NCBI GenBank assembly: GCA_001417715.1
Contig: BBRT01000001.1
Location: 1-64,000 of the forward strand
Direction of reading: 5' to 3'
DNA: 64,000 nucleotides
Origin: Candidatus Symbiothrix dinenymphae
GTDB lineage: Bacteria; Bacteroidota; Bacteroidia; Bacteroidales; Azobacteroidaceae
Shown piece by piece: positions 16,040 to 24,244 of this stretch; within the stretch, counting starts at the first letter, position 1, and each line of letters starts with the position of its first letter. The position numbers and the translations under genes are program-made. A model generated the notes under the pieces. That model did not search any database, was not told where the DNA came from, and saw nothing but the letters and a program-made list of their open reading frames with translations.

Positions 16040-16705
16040 ATGAAAACAATAACAATCGGGCGCAGCGCGCAAAACGACATCGTGGTAAGCGATGAGAAAG
16101 TGTCGAGAACCCATTTGCAAATCATTCAAGATGATTATGGCAATTTTCGTTTGACTGACGTTGGCTCCACCAACGGAACGTTTGTAAACGGCAGAAAAGT
16201 GACCGGAGCAGTGTCGCTCAATCCCAACGACAGCATTGTGATTGGGGATACGACTTTGCCATGGCGAAATTATTTTGCAGAACATCAAAGTACGCCCTAT
16301 TCGCCTCCCGACCGAGGCAGTGAGCCACCGACTACCACTAATTGGTATGCCAAAGCGTGGAAACAGTACGCCGATTTTAGCGGGAGAGCAAGAAGAAAAG
16401 AGTATTGGCTATTTTCTCTGGTTAATGGGCTGATTCTTTTCGTTTTGTACATGGCAGGACTTGGAATGATGGCTTCAGGGGATGACACAGGCGCAATTCT
16501 TTTTGGCATATTGGGCGTATTTTTTCTTGTTTCCTTCATCCCCTCAATAGCCGTAGAAGTGCGGCGATTGCACGACATCGGCAAAAGTGGCTGGTGGTAT
16601 TGGATAGCCCTTGTGCCAATCATCGGAGGCATTTGGCTGTTAATTCTCTTGCTAACGGATAGCGAACGCGGCGAGAATGAATATGGGCGTAATCCCAAAG
16701 AATAA
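16040..16705 (+). CDS. FHA-DUF805 membrane protein
   Basis: 221 aa. The N-terminal FHA domain (about 1-72) has IGR-AQNDIVV, SRTHL and GSTNGTFVNG, all close to the consensus. A Pro-rich linker leads to a DUF805 membrane domain (about 105-215): the DFSGRARRKEYW signature, helices, then the RRLHDIGKSGWWY motif. DUF805 function is unknown. The FHA part suggests that phosphorylated partners recruit it to the membrane. It is the last gene of the cluster; a new promoter follows immediately. Confidence 0.9.
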   Translation: MKTITIGRSAQNDIVVSDEKVSRTHLQIIQDDYGNFRLTDVGSTNGTFVNGRKVTGAVSLNPNDSIVIGDTTLPWRNYFAEHQSTPYSPPDRGSEPPTTTNWYAKAWKQYADFSGRARRKEYWLFSLVNGLILFVLYMAGLGMMASGDDTGAILFGILGVFFLVSFIPSIAVEVRRLHDIGKSGWWYWIALVPIIGGIWLLILLLTDSERGENEYGRNPKE

Positions 16706-16728
16706 CAGGTATTTCCGGCTAATTTTCT

Positions 16729-16736
16729 TACCTTTG
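16729..16736 (+). promoter_or_regulatory. pepP-like gene promoter (TACCTTTG)
   Basis: A consensus -7 box 24 bp before ATG 16761. It decides the start: the longer upstream reading frame would precede transcription. Confidence 0.8.
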
Positions 16737-16760
16737 CAGAAAATTAAAAAGACAAACACC

Positions 16761-18173
16761 ATGTTTGCAAAAGAGATTTATGTGCAGCGGCGGGCGGAAC
16801 TGAAAAAAATGGTTGGCTCGGGGAAAATTGTGTTGCTTGGCAATGGCGAGGCGGCGAAAAATTATGCCGATAACGCTTATGCTTTTCGGCAAGACAGCAC
16901 GTTTATATACTATATTGGGCTGGATACGCCCGATTTGGCATACGTGTTGGACATCGACAACGACAAGGAATATCTGTTTGGCGATGAGTTGACGATGGAC
17001 GACATCATCTGGATGGGCAATTTGCCTTCGCTGAAAGACCGTGCCGCCGAAGTGGGCATCTCTTCGGTGCTTCCGGCAGCGGATTTGAAGCGCATTGTAA
17101 ACGCTGTGGAAACGGGGCACGCCCAGTCGCTACACTATTTGAAACCGTATCGCCATCGTAATTTATTGCTATTGAGCGAATTGCTCGGAAAAACACCGGC
17201 TGAAATCACCCAAAATTGGTCGGAAAAATTGACAAAAGCAGTCATCAAAATGCGCCTCATCAAGTCGGCAGAGGAAATTGCAGAATTGGAAAATGCGGGT
17301 GCAATCGGCTATTCAATGCACCTGCTGGCGATGTGCAGGTGCCACAAGGGGACTAAAGAGCGAACAATCGCCGGGCTGCTGGAAGGTCTTGCAACCGCTT
17401 ACGGCTGCGGCACATCGTTTGCAACCATCCTCTCGATGGACGGTCAAACTCTCCACAACCACGACCACAGCGGCATTTTGCAGTCCGGACGACTGATGCT
17501 CTGCGATGCGGGGTGTGAAAATCTGAACCATTACGCCTCCGATTTCACGCGCACCACAGCTGTCGATGGCGATTATTCGCAAAAGCAAAAAGAGGTGTAT
17601 GACATTGTGTTAAAGGCAAATAACGAATCGATTGCGATGGCAAAACCGGGTATTACCTACAAATCGGTACACCGCAATGCCTACAAAATAATTTTCGAGG
17701 GATTGCGCGATTTGGGGCTGACCAAAGGCGACACCGAAGCGGCTCTCAATGCCGGTGCACCTGCCCTCTTTATGCCCCACGGATTGGGTCACGCCATGGG
17801 TTTGGACGTGCACGACATGGAAAATTTGGGCGAAACATTGGTCGGCTACGATGACGAAACAACGCGCGACACGCTCTTTGGCTACAAAAGTCTGCGCTTT
17901 GGCAAACGCCTGGGAGTGGGGCACGTCCTGACCGTAGAGCCGGGCATCTACTTCGTCCCCCAGCTGATTGCCAAGTGGGAAAAAGAAAAAATAAACACGG
18001 AATTTATCAATTTCAGCGCACTGAAAAGCTACCTCGACTTTGGCGGCATCCGTTTGGAAGACGACATTCTCATTACCGACACGGGTTGTCGGCTGGTTTC
18101 TGAACAGCGGCTGCCCATCACTACGGAGGAGGTCAAAGCCGCAACTTCGGTGAAGGCATTCACGCGGGAGTGA
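16761..18173 (+). CDS. pepP: Xaa-Pro aminopeptidase (M24B family)
   Basis: 470 aa. It removes N-terminal residues that precede proline. An aminopeptidase-P N-terminal domain covers about residues 1-150 and the pita-bread M24 domain about 170-460. The two-metal ligands are all visible: Asp in MLCDAG, Asp in ASDFTRT, His in PHGLGHAMGLDVHD, Glu in TVEPGIYF and Glu in GIRLEDD. The start at 16761 fits the promoter. It is monocistronic, sitting between the FHA cluster and ileS. The symbol is by family; substrate range is not testable here. Confidence 0.9.
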   Translation: MFAKEIYVQRRAELKKMVGSGKIVLLGNGEAAKNYADNAYAFRQDSTFIYYIGLDTPDLAYVLDIDNDKEYLFGDELTMDDIIWMGNLPSLKDRAAEVGISSVLPAADLKRIVNAVETGHAQSLHYLKPYRHRNLLLLSELLGKTPAEITQNWSEKLTKAVIKMRLIKSAEEIAELENAGAIGYSMHLLAMCRCHKGTKERTIAGLLEGLATAYGCGTSFATILSMDGQTLHNHDHSGILQSGRLMLCDAGCENLNHYASDFTRTTAVDGDYSQKQKEVYDIVLKANNESIAMAKPGITYKSVHRNAYKIIFEGLRDLGLTKGDTEAALNAGAPALFMPHGLGHAMGLDVHDMENLGETLVGYDDETTRDTLFGYKSLRFGKRLGVGHVLTVEPGIYFVPQLIAKWEKEKINTEFINFSALKSYLDFGGIRLEDDILITDTGCRLVSEQRLPITTEEVKAATSVKAFTRE

Positions 18174-18191
18174 TGATGTCAAAAAAAGTTG

Positions 18192-18199
18192 TACCTTTG
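18192..18199 (+). promoter_or_regulatory. ileS promoter (TACCTTTG)
   Basis: A consensus -7 box 22 bp before ATG 18222. It overlaps the upstream part of the open frame, so the shorter start is correct. Confidence 0.8.
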
Positions 18200-18221
18200 C
18201 GGCTTCAATTGGAGATGTGCT

Positions 18222-21200
18222 ATGGCAAAGAAATTTTCCGAATATAATAAGCTTGATTTAGCCAACGTCAATCAGGAGATTTTGAAACGTTGGGAAGAGA
18301 TGGATGTCTTCCACAAAAGTTTGAAAATCAGGGAGAACGCCCCTGCTTTTGTGTTTTACGAGGGACCGCCATCGGCTAACGGTATGCCCGGCATCCACCA
18401 CGTGATGGCACGCAGCATCAAGGACATTTTTTGTCGCTACAAGACGATGAAGGGCTTCTTGGTAAACCGCAAAGCGGGCTGGGACACGCACGGATTGCCG
18501 GTCGAACTGGGCGTAGAAAAGTCGCTCGGCATCACCAAAGAGGACATCGGCAAAAAAATATCCGTCGAAGAATACAACGCCGCCTGCCGCAAAGACGTGA
18601 TGAAATACACCAAGGAATGGGAAGACCTGACGCAAAAAATGGGCTACTGGGTGGATATGAGCGACCCCTACATCACCTGCGACAACCGCTACATCGAAAC
18701 GCTCTGGTGGCTGCTTAAAGAACTGTATAACAAAGGATTACTGTATAAAGGCTACACCATTCAGCCCTATTCGCCCGCAGCGGGCACGGGCTTGAGTTCC
18801 CACGAATTGAATCAGCCCGGCTGCTATCGCGACGTGAAAGATACGACCTGCACGGCGCAGTTCAAAATTCTCAATCCGCTGCCCAAAATGGCAGGTGCGG
18901 GCGAAGCGTTTTTCCTCGCGTGGACGACCACGCCGTGGACATTGCCCTCAAACACAGCACTTTGCGTGGGTCCGAATATCGAATACGTCGCCGTTAAAAC
19001 GAACAATCCCTACACCAATCAGCCGATGGCCGCCGTGCTGGCGAAAGATTTATTGCCCGCGTATTTCAAGGAAGTGCCCGAAATCGTTGGCTCGTGGAAA
19101 GGCGAGGAATTGGCGGGGATGGAATATGAGCAGTTGATTCCGTGGGTGAATCCGGGAAAAGGGGCTTTTCGCGTTATCACAGGCGACTTTGTGACGACCG
19201 AAGACGGCACGGGAATTGTGCACATCGCCCCCACTTTTGGTGCCGATGACGACCGCGTGGCAAAGGCAAACGGCGTGCCGCCGCTGATGCTGGTGGATAA
19301 GGACGGCAACCGCCGCCCGATGGTCGATTTGACCGGCAAATTCTTCAATCTGGACGATTTGGACATAGATTTTGTAAAAACGCATCTGAACGTGCCGCTG
19401 TATGGCGAATATGCGGGGCGGTTTGTCAAAAATGCTTACGACGATAGTCTGACGGATGCCGATGCGACGCTCGACATCGACATTTGCGTGATGTTGAAAC
19501 AGCAAAACCGCGCGTTCAAAATCGAGAAACATACGCACAACTATCCGCATTGCTGGCGGACGGACAAACCGGTGCTTTACTACCCGCTCGACAGTTGGTT
19601 TGTCCGCTCCACAGCCGTGAAAGAGCAGATGATGGCACTCAACGACACCATCAACTGGAAGCCGCAATCGACAGGCTCGGGGCGTTTCGGCAAGTGGCTG
19701 GAAAATCTCAACGACTGGAATCTCAGCCGCAGCCGCTACTGGGGCACGCCGCTACCAATATGGCGCACGGAGGATGGCGCGGAAGAAAAGTGCATCGGCT
19801 CGGTCGCCGAACTCATCGACGAAATCAACAAAGCCGTTGCAGCAGGCGTGATGAAGGAAAATCCGTACAAAAATTTCCAACCGAACGTGTTTACCGCTGC
19901 AAATTATGCGGTGCAAAACATTGATTTGCACCGTCCATACGTGGACGATATTATTCTCGTGTCGGCAAGCAGCAAGCCGATGAAACGCGAAACAGACCTC
20001 ATTGACGTGTGGTTTGATTCAGGTGCGATGCCCTTTGCGCAGGTGCACTATCCGTTTGAAAATAAGGACATTATCGACCGTCATTGCGGGCTTGACCCGC
20101 AATCCCCTGCCAATAGTGGAAACTATCCCGCCGACTTCATTTCCGAGGGCGTTGACCAAACGCGCGGCTGGTTTTTCACGCTACACGCCATCAGCACGAT
20201 GGTCAAAAGTTCGGTCGCATTCAAAAACGTGGTTTCAACGGGCTTGGTGCTCGACAAAAACGGCAATAAGATGTCCAAACGCTTGGGCAATGCCGTCAAT
20301 CCGTTTGAAACGATTGCCCGACACGGCTCCGACCCGCTACGATGGTATATGATTACGAATGCCAGTCCGTGGGACAATCTAAAATTCGACGACAAGGGCA
20401 TTGAGGACGTGCGCGGCAAATTTTTTGGCACCTTATACAACACATACTCGTTTTTTGCGCTGTATGCCAATGTCGATAATTTCGATGGCTCGGAAAAAGA
20501 CGTGCCGTTTGAAAAACGCCCCGAAATCGACCGCTGGATATTGTCGCTGCTGAACACGCTGGTGCAGGATGTGGACGAATATTATGCCACCTACGAGCCA
20601 ACAAAGGCTGGTCGCGCCATCAACGATTTTGTCAACGACCACCTCAGCAATTGGTACGTCCGCCTCAATCGCAAACGCTACTGGGGAGGCGGTATGAGCG
20701 ACGACAAACTCTCGGCATATCAAACGCTCTACACTTGCCTCAAAACGGTGGCGCAACTGATAGCACCCATCGCGCCGTTTTATGCGGATAAGTTGTATTT
20801 GGATTTGTTGGGAACGGCTGAATCGGTGCATTTGGCGGACTTCCCAAAAGTGAATAATTTACTGATTGACAAGGACTTGGAAGAGCGGATGCAAATTGCG
20901 CAGGATATTTCGTCGATGGTGCTGGCATTGCGCCGAAAGGTCAATATCAAGGTGCGCCAACCGCTGTCGTCCATCATGGTGCCGGTGCTGGACGCGCACC
21001 ACAAAGCAGCCATTGAAGCCGTGCAAACGCTGATTTTGGGCGAAGTCAATGTGAAAGAAATCAAATATGTGGACAGCGATGCGGGCATTCTGGTCAAAAA
21101 AATAAAGGTCGATTTCAAGAAATTGGGACCGCGCTACGGCAAGATAATGAAAGATGTGGCCGCCGCCATCGCCGCCCTGCCGCAAGCCCAAATCAACCAA

Positions 21201-21611
21201 TTGGAAAAAGACACCTGTTTGGAAATTTCGGTGGCGGGCGAAATGGTACGCATCACGACCGACGATGTGGAAATCCTCTCCGAAGACATCCCCGGCTGGC
21301 TGGTTGCCAACGACGGACGGCTGATTGTTGCCCTCGACATCACCCTTACAGAGGCTTTGGAGCGGGAAGGCATCGCCCGCGAATTGGTCAACCGGATACA
21401 AAACATCCGCAAATCCAACGGCTACGAAATCACCGACCGCATCCGCGTAGAAATCCAGCGCGACGACCGCATCACCGCCGCCGTGGAAGCCTACAAAGAC
21501 TATATCGCAGGTCAAGTGCTTGCCAACAGCGTGATATTGAGCAACTTGACGGAGGGTGTCGAGTTGGATTTTGATGAGTTCAAGTTATTAGTAAAAATTG
21601 AAAAAGCATAA
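18222..21611 (+). CDS. ileS: Isoleucyl-tRNA synthetase with an in-frame palindrome insertion
   Basis: 1129 aa, class I synthetase charging tRNA-Ile. The HIGH-type motif reads GIHH near residue 52, the editing domain lies at about 200-400, and KMSKR is near 686. At about residues 620-631 the sequence HCGLDPQSPANSG is inserted between DIIDR and the conserved PADFISEGVDQTRGWFFTLH. It is encoded exactly by a copy of the 30-bp palindromic element (20080-20109). The frame stays open and all motifs are intact, so the enzyme is presumably functional with an added surface loop near the active-site domain. It is probably co-transcribed with the DUF1016 gene 6 bp downstream. Confidence 0.97.
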   Translation: MAKKFSEYNKLDLANVNQEILKRWEEMDVFHKSLKIRENAPAFVFYEGPPSANGMPGIHHVMARSIKDIFCRYKTMKGFLVNRKAGWDTHGLPVELGVEKSLGITKEDIGKKISVEEYNAACRKDVMKYTKEWEDLTQKMGYWVDMSDPYITCDNRYIETLWWLLKELYNKGLLYKGYTIQPYSPAAGTGLSSHELNQPGCYRDVKDTTCTAQFKILNPLPKMAGAGEAFFLAWTTTPWTLPSNTALCVGPNIEYVAVKTNNPYTNQPMAAVLAKDLLPAYFKEVPEIVGSWKGEELAGMEYEQLIPWVNPGKGAFRVITGDFVTTEDGTGIVHIAPTFGADDDRVAKANGVPPLMLVDKDGNRRPMVDLTGKFFNLDDLDIDFVKTHLNVPLYGEYAGRFVKNAYDDSLTDADATLDIDICVMLKQQNRAFKIEKHTHNYPHCWRTDKPVLYYPLDSWFVRSTAVKEQMMALNDTINWKPQSTGSGRFGKWLENLNDWNLSRSRYWGTPLPIWRTEDGAEEKCIGSVAELIDEINKAVAAGVMKENPYKNFQPNVFTAANYAVQNIDLHRPYVDDIILVSASSKPMKRETDLIDVWFDSGAMPFAQVHYPFENKDIIDRHCGLDPQSPANSGNYPADFISEGVDQTRGWFFTLHAISTMVKSSVAFKNVVSTGLVLDKNGNKMSKRLGNAVNPFETIARHGSDPLRWYMITNASPWDNLKFDDKGIEDVRGKFFGTLYNTYSFFALYANVDNFDGSEKDVPFEKRPEIDRWILSLLNTLVQDVDEYYATYEPTKAGRAINDFVNDHLSNWYVRLNRKRYWGGGMSDDKLSAYQTLYTCLKTVAQLIAPIAPFYADKLYLDLLGTAESVHLADFPKVNNLLIDKDLEERMQIAQDISSMVLALRRKVNIKVRQPLSSIMVPVLDAHHKAAIEAVQTLILGEVNVKEIKYVDSDAGILVKKIKVDFKKLGPRYGKIMKDVAAAIAALPQAQINQLEKDTCLEISVAGEMVRITTDDVEILSEDIPGWLVANDGRLIVALDITLTEALEREGIARELVNRIQNIRKSNGYEITDRIRVEIQRDDRITAAVEAYKDYIAGQVLANSVILSNLTEGVELDFDEFKLLVKIEKA
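20080..20109. repeat. ATTGCGGG palindromic element, copy 2 (inside ileS)
   Basis: A full forward copy of the ~30-bp element with perfect ATTGCGGG/CCCGCAAT arms. It is in frame in ileS and encodes HCGLDPQSPA. Confidence 0.95.
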
Positions 21612-21617
21612 ACAAAC

Positions 21618-22874
21618 ATGGATTTTCCCGCTTTAGTCACACAAATACAATCGGTACAAACGACCTTGCAAGCGTCTGTAGCTCACGCCATTAACACCGG
21701 TTTGACACTTCGCAACTGGTTGATAGGCTACTACATTGTGGAGTTTGAACAAAACGGCGAAGACCGCGCGCAATATGGCTCCAATTTGCTGAAAAACTTG
21801 GAAAAGCAGTTGAATACGAGAGGGCTAAATGCACAACGATTTACTGAATACCGCCGTTTTTACTCCGTTTATCCGCAAATCGGCACGGAGATTTTTCATC
21901 ATTTTTCACCGGAGATAATTGACCGTTTATCGCTGTCTAACAGCGAGTTATCAATTCGCCGACCAGTGGTCGGCGAATCTGAAATTGCAATTCACCGGAC
22001 AGTGACCGGTGAATCTGAAATCGCAATTCACCGGTCAGTGACCGGTGAATCTGAAATTGCAATTCACCGGTCAGTGACCGGCGAATCTGAAATTGCAATT
22101 CGGCGGGCAGTGCCCGCCGAATTCAAAGGATGCCCTCCCGCCTTGTTAATCAAGCGAATACCTTATACGCATTTATTGCAAATTTCAAAAATCGACAACC
22201 CTCTGAAGCGAGCATTTTACGAATTAGAGACGATAAAAGGCACTTGGTCAACGAGAGAACTTGAACGTCAGATAAACACACTTTATTACGAACGTAGCGG
22301 TTTATCTAAAAATAAGAAAGCGCTTTCGGCTTTGGCAAATCAGGAGGCTGTGAAATTGCGCCCCGAAGATGTTCTTAATACGCCTGTGGCTGTGGAATTT
22401 TTGAATTTGAGTGAACGTGCTTTGGTTACGGAGGGTGATTTGGAGCAGGCTATTTTGGATAATTTGCAGGCATTTTTGTTGGAGATGGGGCACGGTTTTT
22501 GTTTTGAAGCCCGACAAAAGCGGATATTGATTGATGATGATTATTTTTTTGTGGATTTGCTGTTTTACCACCGAGTGCTTAAATGTCACGTGATTGTTGA
22601 ACTTAAATTGGATAAGTTTCGTCATGAGTATGCCTCACAACTGAATATGTATCTGAATTATTTTAAGCATGAGGAGGTTACACCCGGCGACAATCCGCCT
22701 GTGGGCATTCTGCTTTGTTCGGAAAAAGGAAATACGCAAGTCAAATATGCAACTGCCGGGATGGACGAAAATATTTTTGTCCAAAAATATTTGGTGGAAT
22801 TGCCCGATGAAAAAACATTGGCAGATTACATTACAAACGAGTTTTATATGATTGAAAATAAAATTATAAATTAA
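21618..22874 (+). CDS. DUF1016 (YhcG-type) PD-(D/E)XK nuclease with hairpin repeat insert
   Basis: 418 aa. The N-terminal DUF1016 domain (about 1-110; LRNWLIGYYIVEFEQNG, YGSNLLKNLEKQL) and the C-terminal PD-(D/E)XK nuclease domain (about 270-400) are both present. Catalytic residues are visible as Asp in FFVDLLFYHR and Glu-Leu-Lys in VIVELKLDKF. Between them, residues ~113-168 are four to five 12-residue repeats (HRSVTGESEIAI) encoded by the 36-bp hairpin array. YhcG proteins often accompany restriction or mobile loci, and their physiological role is unsettled. The gene is 6 bp after ileS and 14 bp before the TraR/DksA gene, an unusual housekeeping setting. Confidence 0.88.
   Translation: MDFPALVTQIQSVQTTLQASVAHAINTGLTLRNWLIGYYIVEFEQNGEDRAQYGSNLLKNLEKQLNTRGLNAQRFTEYRRFYSVYPQIGTEIFHHFSPEIIDRLSLSNSELSIRRPVVGESEIAIHRTVTGESEIAIHRSVTGESEIAIHRSVTGESEIAIRRAVPAEFKGCPPALLIKRIPYTHLLQISKIDNPLKRAFYELETIKGTWSTRELERQINTLYYERSGLSKNKKALSALANQEAVKLRPEDVLNTPVAVEFLNLSERALVTEGDLEQAILDNLQAFLLEMGHGFCFEARQKRILIDDDYFFVDLLFYHRVLKCHVIVELKLDKFRHEYASQLNMYLNYFKHEEVTPGDNPPVGILLCSEKGNTQVKYATAGMDENIFVQKYLVELPDEKTLADYITNEFYMIENKIIN
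21955..22121. repeat. Five 36-bp tandem repeats, each a hairpin with varying arms
   Basis: Hairpins start at 21955, 21991, 22027, 22063 and 22099, a strict 36-bp period. Each has 10-bp arms and an AGT loop: TTCGCCGACC/GGTCGGCGAA, TTCACCGGAC/GACCGGTGAA, TTCACCGGTC/GACCGGTGAA, TTCACCGGTC/GACCGGCGAA and TTCGGCGGGC/GCCCGCCGAA. Units 1, 3 and 5 pair perfectly although their arms differ; units 2 and 4 each have one mismatch. The spacer tctgaaattgcaa is nearly constant. The array is in frame in the DUF1016 gene. Confidence 0.95.
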
Positions 22875-22888
22875 AATAAAATAGAATT

Positions 22889-23272
22889 ATGGAGACAAAC
22901 GGAAAAACGCAATATAGCGATGCGGAATTGCAGGAGTTTCGTGCTATTATCAATGAGAAGTTGGAAGCGGCTCGGCGGGACTACGACTTGCTGAAGGCTT
23001 CGGTTTCTAACACCGATGGCAATGATGTTGCCGACACTTCCCCCACGTTCAAGGTGCTGGAAGAGGGGGCGGCAACGCTTAACAAGGAGGAAGCCGGGCG
23101 GATGGCGCAACGGCAAATGAAGTTTATTCAGAATTTGCAGGCGGCTTTGGTGCGCATCGAAACCAAAACCTACGGGATTTGTCGCGAAACAGGTATGCTG
23201 ATTCCTAAGGAACGTCTGCGTGCTGTGCCGCATGCCACTTTGAGTATCGAAGCAAAACAAGGGAAAAAATAG
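22889..23272 (+). CDS. TraR/DksA-family protein with degenerate zinc finger
   Basis: 127 aa. The N-terminal part is coiled coil (about 10-85), followed by the C-terminal TraR/DksA finger region (YGICRETGMLIPKERLRAVPHA). Only the first Cys of the usual four is kept, so zinc binding by the standard C4 site is unlikely; the ERLRA-P-A core is intact. DksA-like proteins act on RNA polymerase secondary-channel regulation. Loss of the other Cys seems common in Bacteroidota members (from memory). It lies between the DUF1016 gene and lspA, 2 bp before lspA. Confidence 0.85.
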   Translation: METNGKTQYSDAELQEFRAIINEKLEAARRDYDLLKASVSNTDGNDVADTSPTFKVLEEGAATLNKEEAGRMAQRQMKFIQNLQAALVRIETKTYGICRETGMLIPKERLRAVPHATLSIEAKQGKK

Positions 23273-23274
23273 CT

Positions 23275-23940
23275 ATGTGGTATAAAAACAAGGGACTTTG
23301 GGCTGCTACCGGTGTGGTGTTGATTTTGGTGCTTGACCAAGTGTTAAAAATTTGGATTAAGACGCATCTGGCTCTGTATGAGGATATTCGGATTTTCGAT
23401 TGGTTTATCATTCGCTTTGTGGAAAACCCCGGAATTGCGATGGGCATCGATGTTATGAACAAAATTTTTATCACGATTTTCCGTATCATAGCGTCCGGGG
23501 CAGTGATTTATTACCTCACTCAGTTGGTCAAACGCAATTTTTCGACGGGCTACATCGTGTGTGTATCTTTGGTGCTGGCGGGTGCGATTGGCAATTGCAT
23601 CGACTGCGTGGCTTACGGGGTGATTTTCGATGAGAGTACGCCCGCTCATGTTGCCTCGCTGTTTCCGCCCGATGGCGGTTACACTTCTTGGCTCAACGGA
23701 AAAGTGGTTGATATGTTCTATTTCCCGCTAATTGAAGGGCATTATCCATCATGGGTGCCGTGGTTTGGGGGAGATGATTTTGTTTTTTTTCGCTACATTT
23801 TTAACATTGCCGATGCGAGTATCAGCGTTGGTATCGTTGCGATATTGATTTTTTACCGCGATGTTTTGTCGCAGAGTTTTGAAAAAGAAGAAAATGTTGA
23901 AAAAAATGAATTAATTATTCAAAAAATGGAGGATAATTAA
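23275..23940 (+). CDS. lspA: Prolipoprotein signal peptidase (signal peptidase II)
   Basis: 221 aa inner-membrane aspartic protease that removes signal peptides from prolipoproteins at the lipobox Cys. There are four transmembrane helices. The two catalytic Asp motifs are GNCIDCVAYG (about residue 115) and FNIADASISVG (about 182). The NPGIAMG motif is near residue 51. A 40-residue loop between helices and a Glu/Lys-rich C-terminus are typical of Bacteroidota versions. It is coupled to the TraR/DksA gene. The lipoproteins encoded at 30276, 38305 and 43603 are candidate substrates. Confidence 0.95.
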   Translation: MWYKNKGLWAATGVVLILVLDQVLKIWIKTHLALYEDIRIFDWFIIRFVENPGIAMGIDVMNKIFITIFRIIASGAVIYYLTQLVKRNFSTGYIVCVSLVLAGAIGNCIDCVAYGVIFDESTPAHVASLFPPDGGYTSWLNGKVVDMFYFPLIEGHYPSWVPWFGGDDFVFFRYIFNIADASISVGIVAILIFYRDVLSQSFEKEENVEKNELIIQKMEDN

Positions 23941-23951
23941 AAAAAACGTAT

Positions 23952-23959
23952 TATCTTTG
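23952..23959 (+). promoter_or_regulatory. Ferredoxin promoter (TATCTTTG)
   Basis: A consensus -7 box 27 bp before ATG 23987. Confidence 0.8.
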
Positions 23960-23986
23960 CAGCACGAATTTTAAAACTATATAAAA

Positions 23987-24154
23987 ATGGCTTATGTAAT
24001 TACAGATGATTGTATCGCTTGCGGCACTTGTATTGATGAGTGTCCGGTAAGTGCAATCAGCGAAGGGGACATTTACAAAATTGACCCTTCAACGTGTTCA
24101 GAATGTGGAGCTTGTGCGGATGTTTGTCCGTCAGGGGCAATCGTAAAAGGTTAA
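23987..24154 (+). CDS. 2[4Fe-4S] ferredoxin (55 aa)
   Basis: 55 aa, a complete small gene with its own promoter and a strong terminator. It has two CxxCxxCxxxCP clusters: Cys9, 12, 15, 19 and Cys37, 40, 43, 47. This is the clostridial-type 8Fe ferredoxin layout (MAYVITDDCIACGTCIDECP start). It serves as a low-potential electron carrier for anaerobic metabolism, such as pyruvate:ferredoxin oxidoreductase or hydrogenase, and points to an anaerobic lifestyle. Confidence 0.97.
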   Translation: MAYVITDDCIACGTCIDECPVSAISEGDIYKIDPSTCSECGACADVCPSGAIVKG

Positions 24155-24169
24155 TTTTCCACAGACAAG

Positions 24170-24210
24170 AAAACTGTTATCTTGCACTTGTGTGTGATGA
24201 CAGTTTTTTT
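24170..24210 (+). terminator. Ferredoxin terminator
   Basis: AAAACTGTTATC (24170-24181) pairs with GATGACAGTTTT (24196-24207) over 12 bp including one G-U pair, followed by a T-run. Confidence 0.85.
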
Positions 24211-24211
24211 G

Positions 24212-24219
24212 TAACTTTG
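24212..24219 (+). promoter_or_regulatory. yhcH-galM promoter (TAACTTTG)
   Basis: A -7 box directly after the ferredoxin terminator, 25 bp before ATG 24245. Confidence 0.7.
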
Positions 24220-24244
24220 CACTTTCATTTACAACATAAGAATT

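Noticed and set aside
602-16705. TerY-P-type (vWA, PP2C, kinase) tellurite-resistance-like triad
   Set aside because: Kinase and PP2C genes are present, but no vWA or Ter-domain protein is encoded in the cluster.
21955-22121. 36-bp period resembling a CRISPR repeat unit
   Set aside because: The repeat lies inside an open reading frame, and the spacer part is constant while the palindrome varies, the reverse of CRISPR.
22889-23272. Broken DksA because zinc Cys residues are missing
   Set aside because: The rest of the protein is well kept, and loss of these Cys appears common in Bacteroidota relatives, so decay is not supported.
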